Positions 63,740-64,000 of a stretch of 64,000 bases of DNA are shown piece by piece. The stretch covers positions 46,116,970-46,180,969 of the forward strand of contig CM039465.1 in the NCBI GenBank assembly GCA_022414725.1, given 5' to 3'. Origin of the DNA: Microglena sp. YARC (lineage: Eukaryota; Chlorophyta; Chlorophyceae; Chlamydomonadales; Chlamydomonadaceae). The notes under the pieces were generated by a model. That model was given only the letters and a program-made list of their open reading frames with translations. It did not search any database and was not told where the DNA came from. A program made the position numbers and the translations under genes. Positions within the stretch are counted from its first letter, which is position 1, and each line of letters opens with the position of its first letter.

Positions 63740-64000
63740 GCAGAAGCAAGAGCAAGCAAATTAGCCAGGAAGGCTAAAAGAAAAAAGAAAAAAAGGGGAG
63801 TATGAAGGGACACTCCCGTACAGCGGCAGCTGGGAAAGTCATCATGCAAACCCTCAGCAGGAAGCTTAAAACCCCCAACAAAAAATAAAAAACGCCTGCG
63901 GTGTGGTATAAGGGGGCATTCACGGTACGCGCAGCAGGGGAATCATCATTAGCAAACTCACCAGGAAGATACAAAAAACTGAGGCGGTGTGGGTCACTAA
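63740..64000. repeat. Degenerate ~115-bp tandem repeat upstream of HIR exon
   Basis: Three decaying units marked on the plus strand by CATCATTAGCAAACTCACCA, CATCATGCAAACCCTCAGCA and GCAAGCAAATTAGCCAGGA with GGAAG following. The similarity of position to other edge arrays suggests an origin from the exon's upstream side. Confidence 0.5.

Overview
The window is nuclear DNA from a eukaryote. It has spliced genes with GT-AG introns, LTR and non-LTR retrotransposons, DNA-transposon MITEs, a tRNA-derived SINE, and a very heavy load of micro- and minisatellites. The HIR-type SPFH gene, the plant-type TTTAGGG-like motif and the Copia-rich content suggest a photosynthetic protist, probably a microalga. 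That placement is inference; no taxon is diagnosed by the sequence.

Layout. 1-3177 (minus): the first two exons of a protein kinase gene, running off the left edge. 3178-3500: its 5' region, repeated in inverted orientation at about 24.09-24.41 kb. 4232-14036: two nested Copia elements. The outer one (gag plus protease, no integrase or reverse transcriptase) is interrupted by a younger one with identical LTRs (protease-integrase-RT-RNase H). 14.0-23.9 kb: old repeats, comprising a Copia relic, a LINE tail, a 174-bp satellite, a TTA-flanked DNA element and an unknown ORF. 24415-38588 (plus): an eight-exon protein kinase gene. Its phases join into an open 1949-codon frame with all catalytic motifs and two giant insertions, one of them about 930 residues inside the activation segment. 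39-50 kb: satellites, SINEs, a 90-bp perfect palindrome and no firm gene. 50356 to beyond 63737 (minus): a hypersensitive-induced-response (HIR) type SPFH/prohibitin-family gene, incomplete at its 5' end.

The most striking structure is shared by both host genes. Nearly every exon is flanked by tandem partial copies of its own edges. Copies of the exon's 5' edge, with acceptor AG, lie upstream in the preceding intron. Copies of its 3' edge, with donor GT, lie downstream in the following intron. The introns are largely built of these decoy splice junctions plus microsatellite spacers. In the HIR gene one such array contains several complete 85-bp exon cassettes that keep an open frame but differ in sequence. 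I regard this exon-edge amplification as the candidate undescribed system in the window.

Mobile elements with clear boundaries: two Copia elements (5-bp target duplications GAAAC and CCTTT), two small hAT-like MITE families (8-bp duplications), a TTA-flanked 829-bp element, and a foldback element with a 10-bp duplication that abuts a HIR exon cassette.
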